The notes below the pieces were generated by a model, which did not search any database, had not been told where the DNA came from, and saw only the letters and a list, made by a program, of their open reading frames with translations. From positions 310,001 through 374,000 of the forward strand of contig OY969884.1 of NCBI GenBank assembly GCA_963704295.1: a DNA stretch of 64,000 bases, in the 5' to 3' direction. Below, piece by piece: positions 9,234 through 17,682 of the stretch. Within the stretch, counting starts at the first letter, position 1. Each line of letters begins with the position of its first letter. The stretch comes from JACCVL01 sp963704295 (GTDB lineage Bacteria; Actinomycetota; Actinomycetes; Propionibacteriales; Nocardioidaceae). Position numbers and translations under genes: made by a program.

Positions 9234-10089
9234 TCAGCCCCTCCTGGGCGACCGACGCCACCAGCACGCCGTCGGCGGAGAAGATCCGCGCCTGGGCGAA
9301 GCCGCGTCCGCCGGTCGCCGCCGGCGACACCTGGTCGTAGAGCAGCCACCGGTCCGCCCGCACCGGCCGGTGGAACCACACCGCGTGGTCCAGGGAGGCG
9401 GCCTGCAGCCCCGGCTGGCCGATCAGCACCCCGTGCGGCACCAGGCTGGTGCTGAGCAGGGTGAGGTCGCTGGCGTAGGTGAGCACGCAGGTGTTCAGGA
9501 CCGGATCGGCCGGCAGCTCGCCACTGGCGCGGAACCACAGCCGCTGCCGGGCCGGCCGGCCGTGCGCCTCGATCGTCCCGCCGGCTCTGCTGTCCCCGGC
9601 GTAGTGCACGTCCAGCGCCGACCACTCCCGCCGCCAGGAGTCCTCGGCCCGGGTGCTGATCTGGCCGAGCACCTCGGCCAGGTCGGGACAGTCGTCGGCC
9701 GCCGGGACGTCCGGGAGGGTGTCCTGGTGCTCGAAGCCGCTCTCTGCCCGCTGGAACGACGCGGTCAGGTAGAAGATCACCGTGCCGTGCTGGCGAGCGG
9801 ACACCCGGCGGGTGCTGAACGAGGAGCCGTCCCGGATCCGCTCCACGTCGTAGACGATCGGGACCGCGGTGTCCCCGCCGCGCAGGAAGTACGAATGCAT
9901 GGAGTGCACGGCCCGGTCCGGGTCGACGCTGCGGCAGGCGGCCATCAGCGCCTGCGCGGCCACCTGCCCGCCGAAGACGCGCTGCAGCGTGGACCGCGGC
10001 GGCTGCGCGCCGCGGTAGAGGTCGAGCTCGAGCCGCTCGAGGTCGAGGATGTCGACGAGCTCGCGGACTGAGGTCGGCACCCGCGGCAT
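9214..10089 (-). CDS. tesB: Acyl-CoA thioesterase II (TesB family)
   Basis: A 291-aa double hot-dog thioesterase that hydrolyses acyl-CoA to free fatty acid and CoA. Landmarks are the N-terminal LYRGAQPPRSTLQRVFGGQVAAQAL, SMHSYFLRGGD, the IRDGSSFSTRRVSARQHG strand with the conserved R-D-G-x-S-F, and in the second half TCVLTYASDLTLLSTSLVPHG and SLDHAVWFHRPVRADRWLLYDQ. These match the Asp/Gln/Thr active-site arrangement of TesB. The length is as usual for the family. It is transcribed convergently with the epimerase gene. Confidence 0.93.
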   Translation of the reverse strand: MPRVPTSVRELVDILDLERLELDLYRGAQPPRSTLQRVFGGQVAAQALMAACRSVDPDRAVHSMHSYFLRGGDTAVPIVYDVERIRDGSSFSTRRVSARQHGTVIFYLTASFQRAESGFEHQDTLPDVPAADDCPDLAEVLGQISTRAEDSWRREWSALDVHYAGDSRAGGTIEAHGRPARQRLWFRASGELPADPVLNTCVLTYASDLTLLSTSLVPHGVLIGQPGLQAASLDHAVWFHRPVRADRWLLYDQVSPAATGGRGFAQARIFSADGVLVASVAQEGLIRQVRG

Positions 10090-10111
10090 CCTGCCATGCG
10101 GGTACGGGTCC

Positions 10112-10312
10112 TCAGCCCGAGCGGTCGCCGCCCGCGTGCTCGACGGAGGCGTCCGGACCCGGGAACATCAGGCCCTCGTGACCGTCGTCGTGACGGACCA
10201 GGTACGGCGGCGCGCCGTCGTCGCCGTGCACCTCCAGCACCTCGACGACCTGCTCCGGCTGACCGACGACCCGACCGCGTACTCGCAGCCGGTCGCCCAC
10301 ATCGGCATGCAT
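10112..10312 (-). CDS. DUF1918 domain-containing small protein
   Basis: A 66-aa protein, too short to stand out by length but with the full DUF1918 pattern: MHADVGDRLRVRG at the N-terminus, then VVEVLEVHGDDGAPPYLVRH and DGHEGLMFPGPDA. DUF1918 is a small SH3-like beta-barrel restricted to Actinobacteria with no established function. The start is the ATG at 10312, preceded by GAGAGGAG. It is separated by 80 bp from the PAC2 gene upstream on the same strand. Confidence 0.88.
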   Translation of the reverse strand: MHADVGDRLRVRGRVVGQPEQVVEVLEVHGDDGAPPYLVRHDDGHEGLMFPGPDASVEHAGGDRSG

Positions 10313-10392
10313 GGTGGTCGCGCTCCTCTCGCTGGTACGGGTGGCTTCCACCCTGCACCCGCCGCCACGGTCTGCGAAAGGGCTGGAGCGGG

Positions 10393-11349
10393 TCAGTCCC
10401 GCCCCTCGCGCCGGTCGAGGCCGGCGAGGAACTGCTCGAACTGCTGACCGAGCTGGTCGGCGGTGGGCAGGTCCTCGTCCCGGGCGAGCATCGAACGGCC
10501 GGCCCCGCGGGAGAACGCGTCGTACTGCTGCTCCAGCGCCGCCAGCACCTCGCCGCCCTCCTGCTCGGCGACCTGCCGGTCCACCTCCTCGGCGGTGAGC
10601 CGGGCCGCCTCCCGCAGCGCGTCGAGGTCGAAGGTGAGCCCCGCCGCGGCGCCGGCGGCCTCCAGCAGGGTGACCGAGGCGGCCGGGAACTCCAGCCCGG
10701 AAACGTAGTGCGGCACGTGCGCGACGTAGCCCAACGCGTCGTGACCGGCCTCCCCCAGCCGCAGCTCGAGCACCGCCTGCGCGCTCGCCGGGACGGTGAG
10801 CCGTCCGGACCACACGTTCGGCCGGTCCACCAGCTCGGGCCGGGTGGCGTGCGCCGTGACCACCACCGGCCGGGTGTGCGGCACCGCCATCGGCACCGCA
10901 CCGACCCCGACGACCAGCCGGATCTCGAGCTGCTCGACCAGCCGGCGGACGGCGTCGGTGAACCCCTCCCAGCGATAGTCCGGCTCGGGACCGGCCAACA
11001 GCAGGAACGGCGTCCCGGCGGCGTCGGTCAGCCGGCGCACGTCGAGCCGCGGCGCCTCGTACGCGGCGTAGTGGTCCTCGTCGAAGGCCAGCGGCGGGCG
11101 CCGGGCGCGGTAGTCGAACAGTGCGTCCAGGTCCAGCCGGGCCACCACGTCTCCGTGCCCCGGGTGCGCGCTGCGCAGGTGCTGAGCGGCCAGCCGGCCG
11201 GCCTGCCCGGCGGACAGGAAGCCGTCGAGGGCGTGCACCAGGACCAGGCCGTGGCCCGGGTCGCGGGAGATCTCGAGCAACCCGTCGCTCGGCTGGGCCG
11301 CCGCGACCTCCGGGTCCGGGTCACGCCGTCGCCATCGCATCAGGTCCAT
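10393..11349 (-). CDS. PAC2 family protein (proteasome assembly chaperone-like)
   Basis: A 318-aa protein of the PAC2 family, related to archaeal/eukaryotic proteasome-assembly chaperones. Visible conserved parts are LVLVHALDGFLSAGQAGRLAAQHL, the segment DVVARLDLDALFDYRARRPPL, FLLLAGPEPDYRWEGFTDAV, and VGVGAVPMAVPHTRPVVVTAHAT, followed by YVAHVPHYVSGLEFPAAS. The C-terminal 90 residues are acidic and predicted helical. Actinobacteria possess 20S proteasomes, so a role linked to them is plausible but unproven for this family. Confidence 0.88.
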   Translation of the reverse strand: MDLMRWRRRDPDPEVAAAQPSDGLLEISRDPGHGLVLVHALDGFLSAGQAGRLAAQHLRSAHPGHGDVVARLDLDALFDYRARRPPLAFDEDHYAAYEAPRLDVRRLTDAAGTPFLLLAGPEPDYRWEGFTDAVRRLVEQLEIRLVVGVGAVPMAVPHTRPVVVTAHATRPELVDRPNVWSGRLTVPASAQAVLELRLGEAGHDALGYVAHVPHYVSGLEFPAASVTLLEAAGAAAGLTFDLDALREAARLTAEEVDRQVAEQEGGEVLAALEQQYDAFSRGAGRSMLARDEDLPTADQLGQQFEQFLAGLDRREGRD

Positions 11350-11388
11350 CGTGTCGTGCCAACCGCGTCGGCGCGACCCGCATTCCGG

Positions 11389-12894
11389 TCAGCCGGTGCG
11401 GGCGGCCGCCTGCTCCGCGTGCCGCACCGCCTGCCGGCTCCTGGTCCGGCCGTACAGGAAGTAGACGACGATGCCGATCGCCATCCAGACCGCGAACCGG
11501 ACCCAGGTCTCGCCCGGGAGGTTGAGCATCAGGTACAGGCAGGACAGCACCGCGAGGGTGGCGACGAGCGGCGCCGCCGGCACCCGGAAGGCCCGGGGCA
11601 GGTCCGGGTCGGTGCGGCGCAGGATCACCACGCCGACGCTGACCAGCACGAACGCGAACAGCGTGCCGATGTTCACCAGATCGGTCAGGGTGCCGAGCGG
11701 CAGGAAGCCCGCCAGCGCGGCGACCGCGATGCCGACGATGACGGTCAGCCGGTGCGGCGTGCCGTACTTCGGGTGCACCTTGGCCAGCCAGGGCGGGAGC
11801 AGGCCGTCGCGGGCCATCGCGAAGGCCACCCGGGTCTGCCCGAGCATGAGGATCATCGCGACCACGACCAGCCCGATGCACGCTCCGGCCGCGATCACGT
11901 TCGCCATCCACTCCAGCCCGACCGCGTCGAACGCGTCCGACAGCGGAGCGGCGCTCGCCGGGTCGATCTGGGTGTAGCTCTGCATGCCGGTGATCACCAG
12001 GCTCACCGCCATGTAGAGGACGGTGACGATGGCGAGCGCGCCGATGATGCCGATCGGCATGTCCCGCTGCGGGTTCTTGGTCTCCTCGGCCGTGGTGGCG
12101 AGGATGTCGAAGCCGATGAAGGCGAAGAAGACGACGGCGGCGCCGGCCACCAGGCCGCCGAAGCCGTACACGGCGGGCTCCAGGCCGAGCAGCGACTCGA
12201 TCAGCGGGACCTTGAGCCAGCTGCCCCCCTCGCCGCTCGGCGCCGGCTCGCTCGGGGGTACGAACGGGGAGTAGTTCTCCGCCTTGATGTAGCTGATGCC
12301 GGCGCCGACCACGAGCGCGATGACCGCCAGCTTGATCACCACGACGATCTGGTTGAACCGGCTGGACAGCTTGATCCCCATGATCAGCACGGCCATCACC
12401 AGCAGCGCGAGCAGGAGGGCGGGCAGGTTGACGATTCCGTCCTTCTCCGCCGCCTGCAGCGAGGCCGGGATGGCCAGCGGAGTGCCGTCGAGCAGGTCGA
12501 CCAGGTAGCCGGAGAAGCCGACCGACAGCGCGGCGGAGCCGATGGTGAACTCGAGGATCAGGTCCCACCCGATCGCCCAGGCGATCAGCTCACCGAAGCT
12601 CGCGTACGAGAAGGTGTACGCCGAGCCGGCGACCGGGACGGTCGAGGCGAACTCGGCGTAGCACAGCGCGGCCAGCGCGCAGGCGGTGCCGGCGAAGAGG
12701 AACGAGATCGCCACCCCGGGACCGGCGTTGCTCGCCGCGACCTGGCCGGTGAGGATGAAGATCCCGGCGCCCACACAGACGCCGACGCCGAAGACGATCA
12801 GGTCCGTCGCGGACAGGTCCTTGCGGAGCTGGTGCTCCGGCTCCTCGGTGTCCTTGATGCACTGCTCGACGGACTTGGTGCGCATGACGCTCAT
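11389..12894 (-). CDS. APC family amino-acid permease (cationic amino acid transporter type)
   Basis: A 501-aa integral membrane protein with about 12 transmembrane helices. The N-terminal segment KDLSATDLIVFGVGVCVGAGIFILTGQVAA contains the GxGIF substrate-binding loop of APC transporters, followed by YAEFASTVPVAGSAYTFSY and WAIGWDLILEF, typical of the YfnA/CAT subgroup. The start ATG at 12894 is preceded by GGAGAAGGGG; an upstream in-frame start at 12963 lacks a site. Likely function: proton-coupled uptake of an amino acid; the substrate is not determinable. The gene stands alone downstream of dxs. Confidence 0.92.
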   Translation of the reverse strand: MSVMRTKSVEQCIKDTEEPEHQLRKDLSATDLIVFGVGVCVGAGIFILTGQVAASNAGPGVAISFLFAGTACALAALCYAEFASTVPVAGSAYTFSYASFGELIAWAIGWDLILEFTIGSAALSVGFSGYLVDLLDGTPLAIPASLQAAEKDGIVNLPALLLALLVMAVLIMGIKLSSRFNQIVVVIKLAVIALVVGAGISYIKAENYSPFVPPSEPAPSGEGGSWLKVPLIESLLGLEPAVYGFGGLVAGAAVVFFAFIGFDILATTAEETKNPQRDMPIGIIGALAIVTVLYMAVSLVITGMQSYTQIDPASAAPLSDAFDAVGLEWMANVIAAGACIGLVVVAMILMLGQTRVAFAMARDGLLPPWLAKVHPKYGTPHRLTVIVGIAVAALAGFLPLGTLTDLVNIGTLFAFVLVSVGVVILRRTDPDLPRAFRVPAAPLVATLAVLSCLYLMLNLPGETWVRFAVWMAIGIVVYFLYGRTRSRQAVRHAEQAAARTG

Positions 12895-12986
12895 CGCTGT
12901 CCCCTTCTCCGGCGACCGGACGGGCATACCGTAGGGCCAATGCCGCCGCGCGGCGAGTCGCAACGCGGGACCGGTCGACGGGCGAG

Positions 12987-14876
12987 TCAGGCCTGCTCGT
13001 GCAGCCGTTGGCGGACGGCGGCGGCGATTGCCTCCGCGGACAGCCCGGACCGTTCGAGCAGCACGGCTCGCTTCGCGTGGTCGAAGAACCGCTGGGGCAC
13101 CGCGTGCACCTGGATCGGAGTGTCCACCCTGGCGTCCACCAGCGCGGCTGTGACGGCGGAGCCGAAGCCACCGGACCGCCCGTTGTCCTCGACGGTCACC
13201 ACCAGGTCGTGCCGGCCGGCCAGCTCGACCAGGGCCGGGGCGACCGGGAGCACCCAGCGCGGGTCGACCACGGTGACCGGCGGCGCGTCGGGACCGTCGG
13301 CCAGCAGCCGGGCGGCCTCGACGGCCACGTGCACCATCGCGCCGGTGCCGACGAGCAGCACACCGCCCGCCAGCTCACCGGGCCCGGTCCGGACCATCAC
13401 GTCGAGACCGGTCACCGTGTCCATCGGCTCCAGGTCGGGCAGCACCGGCCCCTTGGCGAACCGGACCGCGGTCGGGCCGTCGTCGACCGCCACCGCCTCG
13501 CGCAGCAGCTCACGCAGGCGGGCGCCGTCGCGAGGCGCCGCGACCCGCATACCGGGCACGATGCCGAGCACGGACAGGTCCCACATGCCGTTGTGCGAGG
13601 GGCCGTCGTCACCGGTGAGCCCGGCCCGGTCGAGCACGAAGGTGACCGCGCAGTCGTGCAGCGCGACGTCCAGCAGGGTCTGGTCGAAGGCCCGGTTGAG
13701 GAAGGTGGAGTAGATCGCCACCACCGGGTGCAGGCCGCCGAGCGCCAACCCGGCGGCGCTGGTGACGGCGTGCTGCTCGGCGATCCCGACGTCGTAGACC
13801 CGGTCCGGGAACTTGTCCGCGAAGGCGTCCAGCCCGGTCGGCTGCAGCATCGCGGCCGTGATCCCGACGATGTCGTCCCGCTCGGCCGCCAGCACGGCGA
13901 TCTCGTCCCGGAACACGTGCGTCCAGGTGGTGACCGGCTCGGCGAGCGACTCCCCCGTGTCCGGGTCGAACGGCGCGACCTGGTGCATCTGGTCGGTGGT
14001 GTCCGCGACCGCCCGCTCGTAGCCGTGCCCCTTCTCGGTGATCACGTGCACGATGACGGGTCCGTGGAACCGCTTGGCGTGCTCCAGCGCGTGCTCGACG
14101 GCGTTCCGGTCGTGGCCGTCCAGCGGGCCGACGTACTTGATGCCGAGGTCCTCGAACAGGCCCTGCGGGGCGATCGCGTCCTTGAGTCCGCGCTTCATCG
14201 CGTGCAGGGCGTCGTAGGTGGGCGGGCCGAGCAGCTTGACTTGGTGCAGCCGGCTCTTGACCCGGGCCAGCAGCTTCTCGTAGCCGGGGTTGGTCCGGGC
14301 GGCCGCAAGCCGCAGCGCCAGCCCGCCGGCCGTGGGTGCATAGGACCGGCCGTTGTCGTTGACGACGACCACGAGTGGCCGGTCGTCGCCGGTGGCGATC
14401 TGGTTCAGCGCCTCCCAGGCCATGCCGCCGGTGAGCGCGCCGTCGCCGATCACCGCCACGACGTACCGGTCCTCACCCCGGACGGCGTACGCCTTCGCCA
14501 GACCGTCGGCGTAGGACAGCGAGGTGGAGGCGTGCGAGTTCTCGATCGTGTCGTGGTCGGACTCGGCCCGGCTGGGGTAGCCGGACAGCCCGCCTTCCTG
14601 CCGCAGCCGCGCGAAGCCCGCGGCCCGGCCGGTGACCATCTTGTGCACGTACGCCTGGTGGCCGGTGTCGAACAGGATCCGGTCCCGGGGTGAGTCGAAG
14701 ACCCGGTGCAGCGCCAGCGTCAGCTCGACCACGCCCAGGTTGGGGCCTAGGTGGCCGCTGTGCGACGCGACAGCGGTCACGATCCGCTCCCGGATCTCGG
14801 CGGCGAGATCGGCGAGCGCGTCGTCGTCGAGGTCGCGGAGGTCGCCCGGGCCACCGAGGGCATCGAGCAGGCTCAT
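12987..14876 (-). CDS. dxs: 1-deoxy-D-xylulose-5-phosphate synthase
   Basis: A 629-aa thiamine-diphosphate enzyme that condenses pyruvate and glyceraldehyde 3-phosphate, the first step of the MEP isoprenoid pathway. The N-terminal domain has HSGHLGPNLGVVELTLALH and the ThDP/Mg motif GDGALTGGMAWEALNQ ... VVVNDN. The transketolase-like pyrimidine domain has DVGIAEQHAVTSAAGLAL with the catalytic Glu, and DDGPSHNGMWDLS; a C-terminal transketolase domain follows. The length is normal. The start ATG at 14876 gives the usual MSLLDALGGPGDLRDL; the longer frame upstream is arginine-rich and not conserved. In M. tuberculosis dxs1 (Rv2682c) lies in the same genomic neighbourhood. Confidence 0.97.
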   Translation of the reverse strand: MSLLDALGGPGDLRDLDDDALADLAAEIRERIVTAVASHSGHLGPNLGVVELTLALHRVFDSPRDRILFDTGHQAYVHKMVTGRAAGFARLRQEGGLSGYPSRAESDHDTIENSHASTSLSYADGLAKAYAVRGEDRYVVAVIGDGALTGGMAWEALNQIATGDDRPLVVVVNDNGRSYAPTAGGLALRLAAARTNPGYEKLLARVKSRLHQVKLLGPPTYDALHAMKRGLKDAIAPQGLFEDLGIKYVGPLDGHDRNAVEHALEHAKRFHGPVIVHVITEKGHGYERAVADTTDQMHQVAPFDPDTGESLAEPVTTWTHVFRDEIAVLAAERDDIVGITAAMLQPTGLDAFADKFPDRVYDVGIAEQHAVTSAAGLALGGLHPVVAIYSTFLNRAFDQTLLDVALHDCAVTFVLDRAGLTGDDGPSHNGMWDLSVLGIVPGMRVAAPRDGARLRELLREAVAVDDGPTAVRFAKGPVLPDLEPMDTVTGLDVMVRTGPGELAGGVLLVGTGAMVHVAVEAARLLADGPDAPPVTVVDPRWVLPVAPALVELAGRHDLVVTVEDNGRSGGFGSAVTAALVDARVDTPIQVHAVPQRFFDHAKRAVLLERSGLSAEAIAAAVRQRLHEQA

Positions 14877-14956
14877 CGACGAACGGCCTCCGTGTTCTCG
14901 CGGGCGGGCGGGGCGGCAGGGCCCCCCGAGTCTAGGCCGTCCCCGCCCCAACCCCG

Positions 14957-15030
14957 CGATCCGTCACTTCCGCCCCCCGATCCGTCGGTTCCGCCCGCGC
15001 GTCGTTGCCGCCCGCGATCCGTCGCTTCTG
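14957..15030 (+). repeat. Short repeat cluster CGATCCGTCnnTTCCG upstream of the HIT gene
   Basis: Three clear copies begin at 14957, 14978 and 15015 (core CGATCCGTC followed by ACTTCC, GGTTCC or GCTTCT), with a degenerate copy near 14998. The spacing of the first two is 21 bp. The core is the reverse complement of the 22-bp repeats found at 15463-15524 on the other side of the gene. Confidence 0.7.
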
Positions 15031-15062
15031 TCGCGGCCTGCCGGCTCGCGTACGGTGCGGCG

Positions 15063-15513
15063 GTGGCCGACTGCCTGTTCTGCGCGATCGTGAACGGCGC
15101 CGACGCGCCCCGGGTACTGGACACCCCGGACGTAGTCGGGTTTCTCGACCACCGGCCGGTGTTCAAGGGGCACGTCCTGCTCGTCCCCCGTCGACACGTC
15201 GAGACCCTGACGGAGCTTGCCGGACGAGATGCTGACCCCCTTCTTCGCCGCGCTCCGCGAGCTTGCCGCCGCCGTACGGGACGGGCTCGGCGCGCAGGGG
15301 ACGTTCGTGGCCATGAACAACACGGTCAGCCAGAGCGTCCCCCACCTGCATGCACACGTCGTGCCCCGCACGCGCGGGGACGGGCTGCGCGGGTTCTTCT
15401 GGCCGCGAACGAGGTACGCGAACCCGGCGGAAGCTGAGGGCTACGCCACCCGAGTGCGCGCCGAACTGACGGACCGCCGGGTCAGAACTGACGGACCGCC
15501 GGCTCAAAACTGA
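15063..15513 (+). pseudogene. HIT family nucleotide-binding protein, frameshifted
   Basis: GTG 15063 opens VADCLFCAIVNGADAPRV, the usual start of a HIT-domain hydrolase, and continues to FKGHVLLVPRRHVETLTEL. The frame then breaks near 15216. The expected continuation PDEMLTPFFAALRELAAAV is encoded in the +1 frame from 15217 and contains the catalytic histidine triad HLHAHVVPR. Removing one T from GAGCTTGCCGG restores a single HIT protein of about 150 aa. HIT proteins hydrolyse AMP-linked dinucleotides or phosphoramidates. The last residues and stop codon are encoded by the 22-bp repeats at 15463-15524, so the C-terminus has been altered by repeat insertion. Confidence 0.78.
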
Positions 15514-15524
15514 CGGACCGCGGG
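15463..15524 (-). repeat. 22-bp tandem repeat, core GAACTGACGGACCGCCGG, at the HIT gene 3' end
   Basis: Copies start at 15463, 15485 and 15507, an exact 22-bp period, the third slightly diverged (AAACTGACGGACCGCGGG). They overlap the last codons and stop of the HIT gene. Read on the minus strand the core becomes CGGTCCGTCAGTTC, matching the family at 14957-15030, so the two clusters face each other across the gene. Confidence 0.8.
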
Positions 15525-15547
15525 GGTGGGTGGGGGGTGGGTGGGGG

Positions 15548-15920
15548 TCATAGGCGGGGGCGGAACCGCCGGCCGCGCAGCGCCTCCTCGACCAGCCCGA
15601 CCTCCCGGCGCAGCAGCTCGAGCCGTTCGGCCTCGAGCTGCCACGTGGCCACCGCGCGCTCGACCACGTCCAGGTCGGCCACGTCCCGAAGCGACGGTCC
15701 GCGCCTCGCTGACCCCCCGCCGGGCGGCGGCCTGCATCGCCTCGACGTGCAGCACCGCGAACCGGACCAGGACGACCGGGTGCCGGCGCAGGCCGGAGTA
15801 GCCGCGGTACTCCGGCGGGCACCGGTCCAGCAGCCAGGAAACGGCCGATTGCTCCCAGTCCGGGGCATCTGGGGGCCGGACCGACGCTGGCCACCCGGCC
15901 GGCGCGACGGGCCTGCTCAC
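15548..15920 (-). pseudogene. Conserved hypothetical protein, frameshifted
   Basis: Two frames together make one protein. From ATG 15920 the frame reads WLLDRCPPEYRGYSGLRRHP, then VVLVRFAVLHVEAMQAAARRGV. Near 15700-15711 the sense continues in the next frame as SLRDVADLDVVERAVATWQLEAERLELLRREV and VEEALRGRRFRPRL, ending at 15548. The joined product of about 120 aa is helix-rich with a charged C-terminal half that may form a coiled coil. The opening motif resembles a hypothetical family I have seen in actinobacterial genomes; I know no function for it. One extra base in GCGGACCGTC would explain the shift. Confidence 0.6.
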
Positions 15921-15964
15921 CCGAGAAGCCTGTCACGGGCTGCGGCAGCGTGCAGAATGGCACC

Positions 15965-16378
15965 GTGCAACAGGCCATGTGGGAGTCCGAGCGCAAGCGC
16001 GCGCGCCGCTCACCGTGGTGGATCCCCGTCTTCGCCGGGCTGGTGCTCGGAGTGGCCCAGATCGCCCTGGTTGACACCGCCTGGCGCGACTGCGGCGTGG
16101 ACGGCGCGACCGGCCTCACCACGTTCTCCCTGTACGGCCTGGGGGTGCCCGCCCTCACCTTCCTGAACGCGGTGCTGGTGGCGCTGCCGATCGAGGTCTA
16201 CTCCGGCCGGCGCGGCAACGCGGTCACCCGGTCGTTCCTGATCGTGCTCTCGGTCGCCGTCCTGGTGGCCGCCGAGACCCTCGTCCTCGGGCACTTCGTG
16301 GTCACGCCGTCCGAGCCGGTCGGCACCACCTGCGTGGGCAACGTGCCGCCGTGGTGGCCGAGCTGGATGCCCACCTGA
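15965..16378 (+). CDS. Predicted membrane protein, unknown family
   Basis: A 137-aa protein with three or four predicted transmembrane segments: WWIPVFAGLVLGVAQIALV, then LGVPALTFLNAVLVALPIEV, then FLIVLSVAVLVAAETLVLG. It has a short basic N-terminal tail (WESERKRARRS) that would sit in the cytoplasm. Two cysteines (in RDCGVDG and TTCVGN) flank predicted external loops and could form a disulfide. Possible starts are GTG 15950, GTG 15965 and ATG 15977; I chose 15965 because CAGAATGG lies just upstream in a leaderless-promoter position. I do not recognise a family, and the neighbours give no functional clue. Confidence 0.65.
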   Translation: MQQAMWESERKRARRSPWWIPVFAGLVLGVAQIALVDTAWRDCGVDGATGLTTFSLYGLGVPALTFLNAVLVALPIEVYSGRRGNAVTRSFLIVLSVAVLVAAETLVLGHFVVTPSEPVGTTCVGNVPPWWPSWMPT

Positions 16379-16388
16379 GCCAGCCCGC

Positions 16389-16915
16389 TCAGCCGTCCGA
16401 CACCGGCAGGTAGCGCCCGCGGCGGTACGCCAGGCCGCCGGCGGCGGCGGCGCCCTCGCCCAGCTCGACGTGCTCAACCTCCAGCTCGACCAGCAGGGAC
16501 CAGCCGACGGCGCGCGGTTCGCCGGCCAGCACCGCCCCCGCCCAGGCATGGTCGGCGAGCACCGGACCCCAGTCGGACTCGACCCACCGGCCGGTACGGA
16601 ACGGCCCGCCCGGCGACGGCGCGATGCCGGCGAACACGTCGGCCAGCTGCCGGTCGTCCGGCCCGAGCAGCGACACCGCCGTCCGTCGCCCGGCGGCGAG
16701 CAGCGGCCACAGCTCCGACTCGTCGTCCAGCAGTCCGAGCAGCCGGCCCGGATCGCCGTCGGCGACCAGCACCGAGGAGACGGTGAGACCGGCGCGCGCC
16801 CCGCGTGGGTAGCGGCCCACACCGTGACCGGGGAGGTGAGCCGGCCGCGCAGCCGGCGGACCGGGCGCCGGTCCTCGTCCGGGTCGCGGAACGGGTGCTC
16901 GGTGTGAATCGTCAC
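16389..16915 (-). pseudogene. Flavin reductase-like domain protein, frameshifted
   Basis: The N-terminus is encoded from GTG 16915 as VTIHTEHPFRDPDEDRRPVR followed by RGRLTSPVTVWAATH. After about 16805 the reading continues in another frame as GARAGLTVSSVLVADGDPGRL, then WAGAVLAGEPRAVGWSLLVELEVEHVEL. Joined, this is a flavin-reductase-like FMN-binding split-barrel protein (T-V-W-x-A and AGLTVSS are the flavin-contact strands) of about 175 aa. A single missing base in CACGCGGGGCGC would account for the break. Likely function if intact: an FMN-dependent reductase or sensor of unknown substrate. Convergent with the membrane-protein gene, 10 bp apart. Confidence 0.68.
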
Positions 16916-16950
16916 CGGACCATCCTGCCCGCACCCCGCCGCGGGACAGG

Positions 16951-17682
16951 TCAGCCGGGGAGGTTCCGGACCAGCAGCACCAGGGCCGAGCAGGTCACCA
17001 CGATCAGGACGGCGGCTCGGAACCGGGCGCCGGCCAGGTGCCGCCGCAGCCGCAGGGACAGCAGGAACCCGACGAGGAAGAACGGCAGCATCGCGACACC
17101 CGCCCACACCTCACGCCCGTCCAGCTCGCCGGCCACCGCCAGCGCGACGAGGGACAGCAACGACCCGAGGGTGAAGACGAGCGCCAACGTCGAACGCAGC
17201 GTTGCGGCGTCCGCCCGCTGGTAGACCAGCGCCAGCGGCGGCCCACCGATCGCGGCCGCGGTCGCACCCACCGCGGAGAAGACCCCGGCGGCGGTCAGCG
17301 AGGTCGGGGTCGGGGCGATCTGGACGGCTCGCACGGTCAGCCCCACGGCCAGCAGGGTGAGCACGGCCACGCCCACGGCGAGCTGCTGTGCCGACAGCCA
17401 CGCCACCACCAGCACCCCCGGGGCAGTCCCGAGGACCCGCCCGAAGAGCACCCAGCCGACCCGCCGGTCGATGTCGTGGTGCTCCGAGATGAGCGACAGC
17501 AGCGGCAGCGCGAAGCCGACGACCAGGAGGCTCCCCGGCATCAGGGTCGGGTCGAGCAGCGTCACCACCGGCGCCGCGATCAGCGCGACCCCGAGCCCAA
17601 CGGCCCCCTGGATGACGGCACCGACCAGGACCGCGGCCCCGGCCAGCAGCAGGACCGACGGCTCCAGACCGGCGTCGGTCAC
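16951..17682 (-). CDS. TSUP (TauE/SafE) family anion permease
   Basis: A 243-aa membrane protein with about eight transmembrane helices arranged as two related halves, each opening with a glycine-rich stretch: LVGAVIQGAVGLGVALIAAPVV in the first and VGATAAAIGGPPLALVYQRA in the second. These match the TauE/SafE motif of exporters for sulfite, sulfoacetate and related anions. The GTG start overlaps the aconitase stop by 4 nt (GTGA), so the two genes are probably co-translated. The substrate cannot be deduced; the link with aconitase is probably only transcriptional. Confidence 0.88.
   Translation of the reverse strand: MTDAGLEPSVLLLAGAAVLVGAVIQGAVGLGVALIAAPVVTLLDPTLMPGSLLVVGFALPLLSLISEHHDIDRRVGWVLFGRVLGTAPGVLVVAWLSAQQLAVGVAVLTLLAVGLTVRAVQIAPTPTSLTAAGVFSAVGATAAAIGGPPLALVYQRADAATLRSTLALVFTLGSLLSLVALAVAGELDGREVWAGVAMLPFFLVGFLLSLRLRRHLAGARFRAAVLIVVTCSALVLLVRNLPG

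Noticed and set aside
10096..13713. A 1205-codon open frame on the plus strand, and a similar one at 2599-6216 on the minus strand
   Set aside because: Both lie antisense to several well-supported genes, have Arg/Gly/Pro-rich composition and no domain motif. They are products of G/C third-position bias.
14957..15524. CRISPR array
   Set aside because: The repeats are only about 18-22 bp, directly adjacent without unique 30-40 bp spacers, and there are no cas genes in the window.
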